DNA from: Acidobacteriota bacterium
GTDB lineage: Bacteria > Acidobacteriota > UBA890 > WLXD01
Direction of reading: 5' to 3'
Length of the DNA: 13,834 nucleotides
Assembly (NCBI GenBank): GCA_022571615.1
Contig: JACZXM010000030.1
Coordinates: forward strand, 1-13,834
Position 1 is the stretch's first letter. The number at the start of each line of letters is the position of its first letter. Under the pieces are notes generated by a model. It did no database searches and was not told the DNA's origin. It saw only the letters and a program-made list of their open reading frames with translations. Of the stretch, positions 6,419 through 12,835 are shown piece after piece. Made by a program: the position numbers and the translations under genes.

Positions 6419-9040
6419 TCAATCGCTCCGCAGTGCCTCCATCGGATCGACTCGTGTGGCGCGCAGGGCCGGTATCCAGCTGGCGATCAGGCCCACGAGT
6501 GCCAGAACGGCGGCGGTGATCGCGAACGTCGCCGGGTCGCTCGGGGTCACTCCGTACAGCATGCTGGTGAGGGTCTGCCCGAGCGCCAGCGCCCCGACAA
6601 GGCCGAGCACGGCGCCGATGCCGACGAGCCAGGCACCCTGTCTGGCGACCATAAAGATGACGTCCGGGCGCTTCGCACCGAGCGCCATGCGAAGACCGAG
6701 CTCGCGGGTGCGGTCGGCGACGCTGTAGCTCAGCACCCCATATACGCCGATGAGCGCCAGGCCGACTGCGGTGGCAGCCAGCACCAGCATCATCAGGGCG
6801 TTGAAACGGGGCAGGGCGATGGTTTCGCCAAGCCGGTCGGCAACCAGCGACAGATCGGTGATCGGGGCATCGGGCTCGACGCTCCAGACCGCCTGGCGTA
6901 CGGTGTCGACGATCTCCAGCGGATCGCCCGGGGTCCGGATCACCAGCATGAGGCTACCCTGCTCGCTCAGATGCAACGGGTAGTAGGTTTGCCGCCAGCC
7001 CATGTCGGTGTTGAGCCCGAACGGTCGCACGTTTCCCACCACGCCGACGACGGTGCGCCACGCGGGGTCCTCTTCGCCTTCGCCAATCCGGTAGCGCTTG
7101 CCGACCGCCTCCTCGCCTGGCCAGTAGCTGCTCGCGAAAGCCTCGTTGATGACCACGCGCTGGTTCTCGGCTTCGATGTCCTCCCGGGTGAGCCAGCGAC
7201 CCGACAGGAGTGGTAGTCGCAGGGTCGGAAGCGTCTGCTCGTCGCCCCAGAGCACGGCGGTGAGCTCGTCGTCCTTCTTGCCGGCGGGCGGTGCCTCCTG
7301 TCCTTCGGCTGTGATCTTGCCGATCTCGACCCCGATGTCGGGCGGCACGCCAGGGGCCAGCATCACGTGGGTGGCGCGCGGCCCGAGCGCGGTTCGCACG
7401 CGCTGTCGGATCTTCTCCCAATAGGCCTGCCGGGTCTCCTTCGGATACGCCGCTTCCGGCGGGGTGACACGCAGCGTCAGCAGGTTGTTCGGGTCGAAGC
7501 CCGGGTCGATCGCCTGGTAGCGCAGAAACGTGTGCGCCATGAGGCCGGCGCCGACGAGCAGCAGGGTCGAGAGCGCGACCTGCGTCACGACCAACCCGCT
7601 GCCCAGCCGGTGTCGGCTCGAGCCGGCAGTTCCGCCACGGGCGCCATCGGCGAGCTCCGCTGCGAGGCGACCCCCCGAGGTGCGCAGCGCCGGCAGCAGG
7701 CCAACCGTCAGCCCTACCAGCAGGCTGATCGCCAAGGTGCCTCCGACGGCCCTCTCGTCGAGCCTCAGGGTCACCAGATAGCGCAGCTCCTCGGGGCGCA
7801 GCGAGTCGATCAGCTGCACGCCCAGGGCCGCGATCAGCAGACCCAGAGTGCCGCCCGCCATGGCCAGCAGCAGGGTCTCGGTCAGCATCTGGCGGACCAG
7901 GCGCCCCCGGGAGCCGCCAATTGCGGCACGGACCGCCATCTCGCGCCGGCGAACCGCACCCCGAGCCAGCAGCAGGTTGGCGACGTTGCTGCAGGAGATC
8001 AGCAGCACCAGCACCACCGCTCCTTGCAGGGCCCACAACGCGGTGGCGTAGCGGCCACCGGCCATGTCCTGCTGGCTGCGCGCCACCCCAGACCAGCCGG
8101 TCATGCCGCCGTCGTCGGCATCACCCAGGCTCTGGAGCTGCTCGTTGGCGAGCTCGATCGACACACCCGGAGCAAGGCGTGCCATGGCGGAAACACCGCG
8201 CACGTCGTCGCTCTCGATCAGCGGCGTCCAGATCTCGGCATTGGCGAACGGGGGCTGAAGCCGGAAGCTGCGCGGCATCACCCCGATTACCGTGAAGAGA
8301 TCCTTGTCGAGCCGGATCTGCTGGCCCAGGACCCCGGCGTCGCCGCCGAAGTACCGCTGCCACAGGCCGTGCGACAGAATCACCACGCGGTCGTTGCCCT
8401 CGATCCCCTCGTCCGGCGCGAAGGTGCGGCCCAGCGCCGGCCGGGCACGCAGGAAGTCGAAGAAGCCCACCGACGTGCGCGTGCCCTGGATACGGACCGG
8501 CTCACCGTCGATCTTGGTGGTCACCATGTTGCCGGTGACCAACTCGATCGACTCGAACGCGTCGAGCGTCTCGCGCCACATGCGGATCGCCTCGACGCTG
8601 GGCGAGAGCATGAGCCGGTAGGTCGGATGCTGGTTCCATAGGTAGACCAACCGGTCGGCGTCCTCGAAGGGCAGGGGATTGAGAACCGTCGTGTCGAGCA
8701 CGCTGAACACCAGCGAGTTGGCGCCGATGCCGAGGGCGAGTGTCAACACCACGACGGCGCTGAGCCCGGGACTCTTGAACACCTGACGAACGGCGTAGCG
8801 AAGATCCTGCAGGATCACTTCGGTGCTCCAATGCTGCCGCCGGAGGGCCACAGCGTGGGGGATCGCGACAAGGGCACGCGGCAGCGTGCGCTGCCCCGAG
8901 CGTGCGCGGTGCCAGAGCTCGGCCCGCCACTCGGCGAGCCAGCGCTGGCGCAGATGGCCGGGAACCAGGAATCGGGCCACCCGGAGGATTGTGAGAGCGG
9001 CGGCGAGACCGTCGGGCCGCGGCGCGGACTTGTCGTGCAT
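6419..9040 (-). CDS. ADOP-type permease: duplicated MacB/FtsX-like ABC permease, no ATPase nearby
   Basis: An 873-residue inner-membrane protein with two tandem MacB-core plus FtsX units. The N-terminal cytoplasmic part has LAEWRAELWHR (about 35-45) and LQDLRYAVRQVFKSPG (about 77-92), hallmarks of acidobacterial duplicated orphan permeases. Membrane segment 1 (about 93-115) precedes a periplasmic core with QGTRTSVGFFDFLRARPALGRTF. The first FtsX unit covers about 336-455 (SCSNVANLLLARGAVRRREMAV), a central helix about 481-502 starts the second unit, and the last FtsX unit (about 745-871) carries YSVADRTRELGLRMALGA and ends RATRVDPMEALRSD. Both units look intact. MacB-family permeases couple to a cytoplasmic ATPase; none is encoded here, as is usual for ADOPs, whose substrates are mostly unknown. 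The start at 9040 was chosen because its ATG shares one base with the PadR stop (TGATG) and has GGGGAAGG (9045-9052) in front. Confidence 0.93.
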   Translation of the reverse strand: MHDKSAPRPDGLAAALTILRVARFLVPGHLRQRWLAEWRAELWHRARSGQRTLPRALVAIPHAVALRRQHWSTEVILQDLRYAVRQVFKSPGLSAVVVLTLALGIGANSLVFSVLDTTVLNPLPFEDADRLVYLWNQHPTYRLMLSPSVEAIRMWRETLDAFESIELVTGNMVTTKIDGEPVRIQGTRTSVGFFDFLRARPALGRTFAPDEGIEGNDRVVILSHGLWQRYFGGDAGVLGQQIRLDKDLFTVIGVMPRSFRLQPPFANAEIWTPLIESDDVRGVSAMARLAPGVSIELANEQLQSLGDADDGGMTGWSGVARSQQDMAGGRYATALWALQGAVVLVLLISCSNVANLLLARGAVRRREMAVRAAIGGSRGRLVRQMLTETLLLAMAGGTLGLLIAALGVQLIDSLRPEELRYLVTLRLDERAVGGTLAISLLVGLTVGLLPALRTSGGRLAAELADGARGGTAGSSRHRLGSGLVVTQVALSTLLLVGAGLMAHTFLRYQAIDPGFDPNNLLTLRVTPPEAAYPKETRQAYWEKIRQRVRTALGPRATHVMLAPGVPPDIGVEIGKITAEGQEAPPAGKKDDELTAVLWGDEQTLPTLRLPLLSGRWLTREDIEAENQRVVINEAFASSYWPGEEAVGKRYRIGEGEEDPAWRTVVGVVGNVRPFGLNTDMGWRQTYYPLHLSEQGSLMLVIRTPGDPLEIVDTVRQAVWSVEPDAPITDLSLVADRLGETIALPRFNALMMLVLAATAVGLALIGVYGVLSYSVADRTRELGLRMALGAKRPDVIFMVARQGAWLVGIGAVLGLVGALALGQTLTSMLYGVTPSDPATFAITAAVLALVGLIASWIPALRATRVDPMEALRSD

Positions 9041-9351
9041 CAGGCCTTCCCCGAGGTCGCGCCAGCGGCGGCGATGCCGGAGAGCCAGGCGAGCTGCTTC
9101 TCGAGCCGCTCGCTGCCGAGCGCGGTGATTCGGTAGTAGCGACGGGGCGGCCGCTTCTCCTGGCGCGCGATGACCGGGTCCTCCCAACTTGAGTCGACCA
9201 GTCCGTCACGCTCGAGAGCTGCCAGCGCGGGGTAGACGCTGCCGCCGGGGAGTCCGGTCACGTCCATGATCTGGAAGCCGTAGGGATGCTCCTGAGCGAT
9301 GGCGCGCAGCACCACCAGCGCCGCTGTGCCGAGCCTTCGCCTTCTGGCCAT
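9040..9351 (-). CDS. PadR-family winged-helix transcriptional regulator
   Basis: A short 103-residue PadR regulator (typical minimal PadR about 100-110). Visible family features: LGTAALVVLRAIAQ (helix 1), HPYGFQIMDVTG (helix 2, replacing the common YGYEI), PGGSVYPALAALERDGLV (recognition helix plus turn, equivalent to the common G-x-x-Y-P-x-L-x-x-L-E-x-x-G), and a wing with RPPRRYYRITALGSERL. The C-terminal helix (LEKQLAWLSGI) is the dimerisation element. PadR proteins usually repress their own promoter and a neighbouring transporter until a ligand binds; here the partner is the ADOP permease, whose ATG shares a base with this stop. The ATG at 9351 has only a weak purine stretch upstream. Autoregulation is suggested by the inverted repeat 25 to 42 nt upstream of the ATG. 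The ligand is unknown. Confidence 0.93.
   Translation of the reverse strand: MARRRRLGTAALVVLRAIAQEHPYGFQIMDVTGLPGGSVYPALAALERDGLVDSSWEDPVIARQEKRPPRRYYRITALGSERLEKQLAWLSGIAAAGATSGKA
9045..9052 (-). promoter_or_regulatory. Ribosome binding site for the ADOP permease
   Basis: On the minus strand GGGGAAGG lies 4 nt before the ATG at 9040, inside the end of padR. Together with the shared TGATG stop/start it supports translational coupling and the shorter start of the permease. Confidence 0.6.
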
Positions 9352-9375
9352 GTCACGAAATCTTCATAGATCGAT

Positions 9376-9393
9376 TTTCTATATAGATAGAAA
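9376..9393. promoter_or_regulatory. Inverted repeat, probable PadR operator
   Basis: A perfect 7-bp inverted repeat, TTTCTAT (9376-9382) and ATAGAAA (9387-9393), separated by ATAG. It is AT-rich in a GC-rich window and lies 25 to 42 nt upstream of the PadR ATG, overlapping the candidate -10 box. A second ATAGAT half-site at 9366-9371 lies 17 bp from the ATAGAT at 9383-9388. PadR proteins bind dyad sites of this size; the assignment is inferred from position. Confidence 0.5.
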
Positions 9394-9419
9394 TACAGCA
9401 TTCGCACACGTCTCGTCAA
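9390..9419 (-). promoter_or_regulatory. Candidate sigma70-type promoter for padR-ADOP operon
   Basis: On the minus strand TTGACG (9419-9414) and TATTTC (9395-9390) are separated by 18 nt. The -35 box is 5/6 and the -10 box only 3/6, so this is a moderate candidate. The start point would fall near 9383, giving a leader of about 32 nt to the PadR ATG. The -10 box overlaps the adjacent inverted repeat, which is where a self-repressing PadR would be expected to bind. Confidence 0.4.
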
Positions 9420-9481
9420 GGGACCCTTCTCAACAAGAATGGCCCGCTGCGGCTCGGCCATCGGATCCGGTCGATTCAGGC

Positions 9482-9503
9482 AGAGGCCGCTGACCGAGCC
9501 TCT
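9482..9503. repeat. 6-bp inverted repeat upstream of the BtrH-like promoter
   Basis: AGAGGC (9482-9487) and GCCTCT (9498-9503) are perfect complements around a 10-nt spacer, ending 7 nt before the candidate -35 box at 9511. It could be a small operator; there is no T-tract to make it a terminator. The short length means chance is possible. Confidence 0.25.
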
Positions 9504-9510
9504 TGAAAGG

Positions 9511-9539
9511 ATGACAGCCACATCCGGGCCTGCTAGGAT
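9511..9539 (+). promoter_or_regulatory. Candidate promoter for the BtrH-like gene
   Basis: ATGACA (9511-9516; 5/6 to the -35 consensus) is followed after 17 nt by TAGGAT (9534-9539; 4/6), preceded by TGC (9531-9533), an extended -10 element. Transcription would start near 9546, giving an untranslated leader of about 175 nt before the ATG at 9722. Spacing and the extended element make this the best candidate in the intergenic region. Confidence 0.4.
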
Positions 9540-9608
9540 GCCGTCTGGCGTCCCGTTCAGCGCCTAACTCCGCGATGCCCGCCACACCCGGGCTACCCAC
9601 AGGAGCAA

Positions 9609-9627
9609 AGGGAGGTTCGGCCTCTCT
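9609..9627 (+). repeat. Leader hairpin containing GGAGG
   Basis: A stem of about 7 bp (one G-T pair) around a TTCGG loop: AGGGAGG (9609-9615) pairs with CCTCTCT (9621-9627). It lies in the putative leader of the BtrH-like gene, about 95 nt before its start. GGAGG resembles a ribosome-binding sequence held in a stem, but no start lies at a suitable distance. Could be structural only. Confidence 0.3.
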
Positions 9628-9710
9628 GAACGAGCATGCGTCCTTGGTCCCGGTTCCCGACTCGGCCGGGGTGGCGCGGCGGTGTGGGCAGCCCTCCCCC
9701 TACGGCCGGT

Positions 9711-9715
9711 GGGAG
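9711..9715 (+). promoter_or_regulatory. Ribosome binding site deciding the BtrH-like start
   Basis: GGGAG ends 6 nt before the ATG at 9722, optimal spacing. The upstream alternative start at 9575 has no comparable element at the right distance, so this site decides the start. Confidence 0.65.
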
Positions 9716-9721
9716 AACGAG

Positions 9722-11029
9722 ATGACCAAGCAGCGAGACTTCAAGGCGCGCATCCGCGCTCGCATGGACAAGACCGGCGAGTCCTACACCGCGGCGCGGA
9801 CGCAGCTGCTGAAGGCTGCGGGAGGCTACTTCCCCGACTACCCGGGCTGGGGAGGCGACGATATCGACGTGGCCGTCACTCAACACGCGCTGCAATACGT
9901 CGGCGTGCGCCATGGCGGCAAACCTCTTTCTGAGGCCATGTTGCTGGGACTGGGCGGCGGTATCGGCTTTGCCTACTTCACCTTCCAGTACAAGGGGCAC
10001 ATCCCCACCATGACGGTGATGATGCGTCGCCACACCATGCCGGGCGCTCTAATGGCCGCGATGCTCCCGCGAGCCGGCGTGGAGCATCGCGTCCTGCAGA
10101 CGACAAGTGCCCGCAAGGCCGAGAAGGACCTGCGTGAGGCGCTCCAGACCGAAACCGCGGTGCTTTGCACGGTGGGTAGCGGCGCACTCGGCTACGACGG
10201 CGGCTCTGCAGACGTGGCCGCCATGTCGCCGCAGCAGGTGGCCGTGGTCGGCATCGACGGCGAGCGGGCCTGGCTGGACGACCGGCCGAAGGAACCGGTT
10301 GAGGTGCCAATGGCGCGGCTCACGACCGCGCGGGGCGCCTACCGTAAGGCCAAGCACCGCCTGATCGCCTTCGATGGCCAGCTCCAGGACCACGACCTGC
10401 CCGCTGCCATCGAGCGGGGGATCGCGGACATGGTCGAGGGCTTCACCACCGCGCCCTATAAGAACTTCGCGGCGAACTTCGGACTGCGAGGCATGGACAA
10501 GCTCGCCGACGCGCTCGAAGGGCGCAGCTCCAAGAAGAGCTGGCAGCGGTTGTTCGCCACCGACACCGCCCAGGCGACCGGGCGGCTGCGGCTGAAGGCA
10601 TGCCTGGAGGAGGAGTACACCTCTGGCGGAGGCGGTCGACCGCTGTACGCGGACTTCCTCGATGAGGCCACGACCCTTTGCGACGACGCGACTCTGCGCC
10701 CCGTCGCCTCCGGTTTTCGCCAGAGCGGAGCGATGTGGACCGCGCTCGGGCGGGCAGCGCTCGAGACCACGGAGGCCGGACTATCGAATGTGGTGCAGCT
10801 AGGGCGTCGTCACCGGGAGCTCCTCAGGCGCCGCGGCCACCGCGCCAGCGACGAGCTGACGCGGCTCACGAGCGAGCGCGCCGCCGCCCTCGAAGCGGTG
10901 AAGCTTCCGCAGGCCGACGACCTGTACGCCGAGTTGGGGCCGCGGGTGAGGGAGATCCGGGCGATAGAAGCCGCCCTAGTGGAGCAATTGATGCAGCGGC
11001 CAATTACGCGCGCTGCCACGCGCTGCTAA
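9722..11029 (+). CDS. BtrH_N / DUF4872-like protein with N-terminal helical motif
   Basis: A 435-residue, probably cytosolic protein. Residues about 5-30 form a basic helical motif (RARMDKTGESYTAARTQL) that I recall as a recurrent N-terminal segment of unrelated actinobacterial and acidobacterial proteins. Residues about 45-215 resemble the butirosin BtrH N-terminal domain: LSEAMLLGLGGGIGFAYF (69-86), a conserved Arg/His segment MMRRH (100-104), and VAVVGIDGERAWLDDRP (173-189) followed by a LTTARGAYRKAKH stretch, a papain-like/C39-like layout. The region from about 225 (AAIERGIADMVEGF, NFGLRGMDKLADAL) fits the DUF4872 part. BtrH is an acyltransferase acting on an acyl-carrier-protein-bound donor; here the helix where the family often has a Cys reads VAVTQHAL, so activity is uncertain. 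The start at 9722 has GGGAG (9711-9715) at 6 nt; an upstream in-frame ATG (9575) adds 49 residues of low-complexity, non-conserved sequence. No carrier protein is nearby. Confidence 0.78.
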   Translation: MTKQRDFKARIRARMDKTGESYTAARTQLLKAAGGYFPDYPGWGGDDIDVAVTQHALQYVGVRHGGKPLSEAMLLGLGGGIGFAYFTFQYKGHIPTMTVMMRRHTMPGALMAAMLPRAGVEHRVLQTTSARKAEKDLREALQTETAVLCTVGSGALGYDGGSADVAAMSPQQVAVVGIDGERAWLDDRPKEPVEVPMARLTTARGAYRKAKHRLIAFDGQLQDHDLPAAIERGIADMVEGFTTAPYKNFAANFGLRGMDKLADALEGRSSKKSWQRLFATDTAQATGRLRLKACLEEEYTSGGGGRPLYADFLDEATTLCDDATLRPVASGFRQSGAMWTALGRAALETTEAGLSNVVQLGRRHRELLRRRGHRASDELTRLTSERAAALEAVKLPQADDLYAELGPRVREIRAIEAALVEQLMQRPITRAATRC

Positions 11030-11035
11030 GCAGCG
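11021..11035. repeat. Hairpin enclosing the stop codon of the BtrH-like gene
   Basis: CGCTGC (11021-11026) and GCAGCG (11030-11035) are perfect complements with the stop codon TAA (11027-11029) as the loop. No T-run follows, so it is not a classical intrinsic terminator. May protect the 3' end or weakly attenuate read-through into the thioesterase gene. Confidence 0.35.
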
Positions 11036-11055
11036 TACGCATAATCGACTCGTGA

Positions 11056-11072
11056 GCGGCGACATGCGCCGC
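11056..11072. repeat. GC-rich hairpin between the BtrH-like and thioesterase genes
   Basis: GCGGCG (11056-11061) and CGCCGC (11067-11072) form a perfect 6-bp stem with a 5-nt ACATG loop. It follows the stop-codon hairpin by 20 nt and lacks a T-tract. Possible transcript-processing or weak termination structure; function is inferred only. Confidence 0.35.
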
Positions 11073-11087
11073 AGGCATGCGCGCAGG
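11063..11087. repeat. Imperfect tandem repeat, two units of 13 and 12 bp
   Basis: CATGCGCCGCAGG (11063-11075) is followed directly by CATGCGCGCAGG (11076-11087), one base shorter. It overlaps the GC-rich hairpin and ends beside the AGGGGA that precedes the alternative thioesterase start at 11096. Could be replication slippage or a paired binding site. Confidence 0.45.
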
Positions 11088-11143
11088 GGAACCAGATGGG
11101 AAGATCCGGGGCTCGACCCCCTCCTTTCTCCGCAGGATCGCCC

Positions 11144-11629
11144 ATGGGCTCGTTCGCGACCCCGAAGAACCCCGAGTTTTCCGCCCGCGCGGCCAAGCAG
11201 TTCGAGCTCCAGCCGATGATGGCCCACCTGGGTGCCACGATGCTGGTCATCGAGCCCGGATACGTCGAGATCCACATGCCTTATGACGCGCGCCTGACCC
11301 AGCAGCACGGGTACGTGCACGGCGGAGCGCTGGCGACCATCGCCGACTCGGCGGCGGGCTTCGCGGCGTTCACGTTGATGGCTGAGGATAAGCAACCGCT
11401 GACCGTGGAGTACAAGCTCAATACCCTACGGCCGGCGATCGGCGAGCTGTTCGTGGCCAAGGCCAGGGTGCTGAAGGCGGGCCGCACACTGACGGTGGTC
11501 GACTCGGACGTCTACGCACGCCGCGGCGACGACGAGATCCTGTGCCTGCGATCCCTGCAGACGATCATCGGCCTGTCCGGAAGGACCGACGCCGAGGCCC
11601 TGATCGAGTCAGTCGATCAGGGCTCGTAG
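11144..11629 (+). CDS. PaaI-family hotdog-fold thioesterase
   Basis: A 161-residue single hotdog-domain acyl-CoA thioesterase, normal length for PaaI proteins. The core motif GYVHGGALATIADSAAGFAA (56-75) holds the HGG of the first strand/turn and the acidic catalytic-type Asp68 on the central helix; VEYKLNTLRPAIGELFVAKARV (88-109) is the typical following strand pair. It would hydrolyse an aromatic or other acyl-CoA, substrate unknown. The ATG at 11144 follows AGGA (11134-11137) with 6 nt spacing. An alternative ATG at 11096 has a stronger AGGGGA (11085-11090) at 5 nt, but the 16 extra residues are Gly/Pro-rich, with poor third-position GC, so I favour the shorter form. It lies 114 nt after the BtrH-like gene and overlaps the opposite-strand hydrolase gene by 21 nt tail-to-tail. 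Confidence 0.88.
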   Translation: MGSFATPKNPEFSARAAKQFELQPMMAHLGATMLVIEPGYVEIHMPYDARLTQQHGYVHGGALATIADSAAGFAAFTLMAEDKQPLTVEYKLNTLRPAIGELFVAKARVLKAGRTLTVVDSDVYARRGDDEILCLRSLQTIIGLSGRTDAEALIESVDQGS

Positions 11630-12835
11630 CCCGGAGAGGGCCGCGGGGATCGCTCTGGCGATCGGCCTGGCGCGTTGTCGCCGCGAGTGAACCGCGTACT
11701 CCAGCACGACCTCGGGGCTGGCCGGCGGGTCGAGCACGCCACGCTCGAGCAACAGCTCGTGAATCAGCTCGGCCACGAAACGATTGCCTGCGACGTTGTA
11801 GTGCCCGTCGTACAGCGCTTCGTTCTGTTCGAACGTCAGCCGCCTGCGGAACTCCTGGATCAGGTTGAGGAACGGGATTCCCCGTACCTGGCAGGCTTGG
11901 GCGATGGCCTCGGTGATCGTGTCGGTGACGGTGCCGCGGTAGTCGTCCGGGCGCGCGAAGTTGGTCAGCGCGGGGAGTGCAACGACGACGAGCTGGCTGT
12001 TCTTGATCCGGTTGCGCTCCTGCAGGTCGTCGAGCATGGCCTCGAACAGGGCGAAGGTCGCACGCTCGCCGATCGGATAGTCTGCCTCGGCGCTGGAGTC
12101 GAGAGCACGACGGGCGGTACGCACGAGCTCGGCCGACTGTAGGCCACGATGCGAGCGACTCACGACGCGGGACGCGAACCAACGGATCCAACTGAGCTCC
12201 TGGAGCGGCGTGTTCACGGCCTGGAGGCGGCCTTCCAAGAGACCCAGCACGGGTTTCGGGTGACTCTGGAACGTCGGCCAACGCATGCGCTCGAAGTCGG
12301 TCTGGATGTAGCTCAGCAGCTGGACGTCGTGGTCGAGATCTGCACCGTCACGCGTGTACCAAAGGTACGCCTGGTCGAATCCATAGCCTGCCTGCCCCAT
12401 GTTGACGGTCTGCAGGCGCGGATCGAGAAGCTGCAGAACGTGGCACCAGGGCTGGTCGTCTCCGACGCCGTGGCCGAGGGTGTAGGAGTCACCCGAGCAG
12501 ATGACTCTCAAGCGTCCCTCCGTCACCTCGCGGGCGTACTCCTCCCGGGCTCGGAAGCCTTGTGAGTTGGTGGTCAGTGTGCGCCCCGGTCCGTAGAGGT
12601 CGACGAATGTCGAATTCGGGATCGCCGACCAGCCGAGCAGCGGATCGAACTGCGTGTGGCCAAGCCCCTCTCGGCGCGCCAGAACCGCGCGATCCCAGAT
12701 CGCCTTCGAGAACAACAACGTGCTCGACACGCCCTCGGCCACGATGACGACGGCCACGAGCACGGCCAGGTTTCCGGCCACTAGCACAGCGGCGGAGCGC
12801 ACTCGGCTACGTTTCGTTTCCGGCGCAGGGGCCAT
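11609..12835 (-). CDS. Membrane-anchored SGNH/GDSL-like hydrolase
   Basis: A 408-residue protein with a basic N-terminus and one membrane helix (about 14-36), so the rest should be periplasmic. Block I of the SGNH fold is VICSGDSYTLGHGV (111-124), with nucleophile Ser117. Block II fits NMGQAGYGFDQ (145-155). Block V is YDGHYNVAGNRFVAELI (342-358), with Asp343 and His345 as the dyad. The stretch between (LLSYIQTDFERM, 173-184) sits where block III normally carries an Asn, and no obvious N-D motif is seen. Related proteins are esterases or O-acyl transferases acting on polysaccharides, often AlgX/AlgJ-like; the substrate here is unknown. The ATG at 12835 directly abuts the stop of the aldehyde dehydrogenase gene with no gap, implying one transcript. 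The last 21 nt overlap the thioesterase gene on the other strand. Confidence 0.83.
   Translation of the reverse strand: MAPAPETKRSRVRSAAVLVAGNLAVLVAVVIVAEGVSSTLLFSKAIWDRAVLARREGLGHTQFDPLLGWSAIPNSTFVDLYGPGRTLTTNSQGFRAREEYAREVTEGRLRVICSGDSYTLGHGVGDDQPWCHVLQLLDPRLQTVNMGQAGYGFDQAYLWYTRDGADLDHDVQLLSYIQTDFERMRWPTFQSHPKPVLGLLEGRLQAVNTPLQELSWIRWFASRVVSRSHRGLQSAELVRTARRALDSSAEADYPIGERATFALFEAMLDDLQERNRIKNSQLVVVALPALTNFARPDDYRGTVTDTITEAIAQACQVRGIPFLNLIQEFRRRLTFEQNEALYDGHYNVAGNRFVAELIHELLLERGVLDPPASPEVVLEYAVHSRRQRARPIARAIPAALSGLRALID

Larger units (their letters stand above)
9352..9721. other. 370-nt divergent intergenic region
   Basis: Lies between padR (leftward) and the BtrH-like gene (rightward). 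It holds a promoter/operator candidate on the PadR side, an imperfect hairpin at 9482-9503, a promoter candidate for the BtrH-like gene at 9511-9539, a hairpin at 9609-9627, and a 29-codon open frame (9636-9725) ending at the BtrH-like start. No further gene is recognisable; the right half is GC-rich leader sequence. Confidence 0.7.

Noticed and set aside
7367..8641. 424-codon plus-strand open frame opposite the ADOP permease
   Set aside because: Gln/Arg/His-rich antisense translation with no motif, while the opposite strand encodes a full, recognisable permease.
9041..9187. 49-residue N-terminal extension of the ADOP permease
   Set aside because: It lies wholly within padR, reads as Arg/Ala-rich out-of-frame sequence, and the ATG at 9040 has a good ribosome-binding site and stop/start coupling.
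9575..9721. 49-residue N-terminal extension of the BtrH-like protein
   Set aside because: Low-complexity sequence without family features; the ATG at 9722 has well-spaced GGGAG and precedes a recognisable motif.
11040..11045. CATAAT as a -10 box for the thioesterase gene
   Set aside because: No acceptable -35 hexamer lies 16-18 nt upstream and there is no TGn extension.
11096..11143. Longer thioesterase start at ATG 11096
   Set aside because: It has a good AGGGGA, so it is not excluded, but the 16 added residues are Gly/Pro-rich with poor third-position GC and precede the usual family start.
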